From Arcobacter nitrofigilis DSM 7299 (GTDB lineage Bacteria; Campylobacterota; Campylobacteria; Campylobacterales; Arcobacteraceae): a stretch of DNA of 64,000 bases. The stretch lies in assembly GCF_000092245.1 (NCBI RefSeq), contig NC_014166.1, positions 62,001 to 126,000 on the forward strand, read 5' to 3'. Shown here one piece after another: positions 62,853 through 64,000 of the stretch. Positions within the stretch are counted from its first letter, which is position 1, and every line of letters starts with the position of its first letter. The notes beneath the pieces are model-generated. The model searched no databases, had not been told where the DNA came from, and was given only the letters and a program-made list of their open reading frames with translations. The position numbers and the translations under genes were made by a program.

Positions 62853-62880
62853 CAAAAGAGCATAAAACTCTTTTGTTAAA
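62851..62880 (+). terminator. Rho-independent terminator of accBC
   Basis: AACAAAAGAG (62851-62860) and CTCTTTTGTT (62868-62877) form a 10-base perfect stem overlapping the accC stop codon. The following 165 bases to the helicase gene are AT-rich with no other clear feature. Confidence 0.75.
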
Positions 62881-63044
62881 GCTTAAACTAATACAAATTT
62901 GTATATAATCCAGCAAATATACACAATTATACTTATTACTCACTCATTTAGTTACTGTACACTTTTATAACTAAACTGTTTTATCAAGTTTCAAACTTTT
63001 AGTTTTAAATATATACGTGTATATCAAATACACAAAGGTAACAC

Positions 63045-64000
63045 ATGACTTTCAAAGATTTCAATTTTAAAGAAAATTTACAAAGAGCTATTGAAGATGC
63101 TGGCTTTAAAGAACCAAGTCCTATTCAACAAGATGCAATTCCTGTAGTTTTAAGCGGTAAAGATATGGTTGGTCAAGCACAAACAGGTACTGGTAAAACA
63201 GCAGCATTTGGACTTCCAATGATTAATATGATGAATGGTAACTCTGGCGTTGAAGCTGTAGTTATTGTTCCAACAAGAGAACTTGCAATGCAAGTATCTG
63301 ATGAATTATTTAGATTCGGTAAAAGTTCAGGAATGAACACAGCAACTGTTTATGGTGGACAATCTTACAATATGCAGTTAAGAAACATTGATAGAGCATC
63401 AATTATTGTTGCAACTCCAGGAAGACTAATTGATTTACTAAAAGGTAAAAAGATTGATATAAAACCGTCTTTTGTAGTTTTAGATGAAGCTGATGAGATG
63501 TTAGATATGGGATTTCTTGATGATATCAAAGAAATTTTCACTTATTTACCAAAAGAGAGACAAACTCTTCTTTTCTCAGCAACAATGCCTCCTGCAATTA
63601 AAAAACTTGCGCAAAATATTTTAAAAGAACCTGAGTTTATTACAGTTACAAAAGCTGAAATGACTAACTCTAAAATTACTCAATTATTTTATGTAGTTGA
63701 TGAATATGAAAGAGATGATGCTTTAATCAGACTTTTTGATTTCAAAAATCCTGAAAAATCTATCATATTCTGTCGCACTAAAAAGGAAGTTGATAGATTA
63801 TCAACTTACCTAGTATCTCAGGGACATATGGCTAAAGGTCTTCATGGAGATATGGAACAAAGACAAAGAGAAGAAGTAATTAGATCTTTCAAAAAAGGTG
63901 CATTAGATGTTCTTATTGCTACAGATGTTGCTGCAAGAGGATTAGATGTAAATGATGTATCTCACGTATTTAATTATCATTTACCATTTGATTCTGAATC
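63045..64000 (+). CDS. DEAD-box ATP-dependent RNA helicase (partial, 3' end cut by window)
   Basis: The first 318 codons are open to the right edge. Motifs in order: Q-motif with SPIQQDAIPVVLSG (25-38), Walker A AQTGTGKT (45-52), PTRELAMQV, ATPGRLIDLLKG, the DEAD box VVLDEADEMLDMGF near 150, SATMP, and in the second RecA domain IIFCRTKKEVDRL, GLHGDMEQRQREEVI and ATDVAARGLDVNDVSHVFNY. It matches CsdA/DeaD or RhlE-type RNA helicases used in ribosome assembly and cold growth; the missing C-terminus would decide which. The ATG has AAAGGT 7 bases upstream. Confidence 0.95.
   Translation, partial: MTFKDFNFKENLQRAIEDAGFKEPSPIQQDAIPVVLSGKDMVGQAQTGTGKTAAFGLPMINMMNGNSGVEAVVIVPTRELAMQVSDELFRFGKSSGMNTATVYGGQSYNMQLRNIDRASIIVATPGRLIDLLKGKKIDIKPSFVVLDEADEMLDMGFLDDIKEIFTYLPKERQTLLFSATMPPAIKKLAQNILKEPEFITVTKAEMTNSKITQLFYVVDEYERDDALIRLFDFKNPEKSIIFCRTKKEVDRLSTYLVSQGHMAKGLHGDMEQRQREEVIRSFKKGALDVLIATDVAARGLDVNDVSHVFNYHLPFDSE

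Noticed and set aside
1-64000. tRNA, rRNA, CRISPR arrays and insertion sequences
   Set aside because: No cloverleaf with T-arm motif, no regularly spaced repeats and no transposase were recognised anywhere in the window.

Overview
The window is AT-rich, densely coded chromosomal DNA from a diazotrophic, marine or salt-marsh member of the Campylobacterota. The best fit is an Arcobacter nitrofigilis-like organism. This rests on the nitrogen-fixation genes, the 7TM-DISM signalling proteins, the Lut/Dld/TRAP lactate genes and a DddY-type DMSP lyase; DddY and nitrogen fixation have both been reported for A. nitrofigilis, which was isolated from Spartina roots. The assignment comes from protein recognition, not from a database search. 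No rRNA, tRNA, CRISPR array or insertion sequence was seen, and no gene-free stretch reaches 300 bases.

Region 1 (1-15.6 kb) is a nif island for FeMo-cofactor assembly without nifHDK. It holds nifN and nifE, a FeMo-co-binding protein of the NifX/NifB-C family, a HicB-Sel1-NifU fusion, nifX, a flavodiiron protein, a TIGR01616-type ArsC-like protein, nifB, and nifV followed by a GNAT-like protein, two small proteins, a leucine-rich repeat protein and a short NifQ. Six GG-N10-GC sigma-54 promoter matches sharing GGAA-N7-TGCA precede nifN, nifE, the FeMo-co-binding gene, the ArsC-like gene, nifB and nifV. They tie separate transcription units into one regulon. nifE and nifN are split by 3.5 kb carrying an AI-2E-type transporter and unrecognised proteins, two of which are small paralogues.

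Region 2 (15.6-33.1 kb) is mostly housekeeping and general accessory genes: RluA-type pseudouridine synthase, purB, nrdAB, an orphan 239-residue protein bracketed by palindromic elements, a 7TM-DISM diguanylate cyclase, thioesterase, LysE and EamA exporters, an AraC/GyrI-like regulator, a c-type cytochrome, an OmpA-domain protein, an LMW tyrosine phosphatase, a nitrilase-family amidase and a phosphomannomutase/phosphoglucomutase.

Region 3 (33.1-47.9 kb) opens with a degenerate two-partner secretion locus in which a TpsA start is joined out of frame to a TpsB barrel. A response regulator diverges from a 7TM-DISM histidine kinase, followed by proA and a membrane class III nucleotide cyclase. 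Next is a compact DMSP module: dddY (DMSP to DMS plus acrylate), acuI (acryloyl-CoA reductase) and a divergent HxlR regulator. A 41-bp element, 36 of 41 bases identical, lies in the same register against the predicted -35 boxes of both dddY and acuI. fetB-like, gpsA, marR, gatB and a SurA-like chaperone follow.

Region 4 (47.9-59.8 kb) is a lactate regulon, all on the minus strand: lutA-lutB-lutC, a histidine kinase with a periplasmic binding domain, its response regulator, a TRAP transporter dctP-dctQ-dctM and a D-lactate dehydrogenase-like flavo-iron-sulfur protein. Region 5 (59.8-64 kb) has a methyltransferase, a dCMP deaminase-like enzyme, accB-accC and the start of a DEAD-box RNA helicase cut by the window edge.
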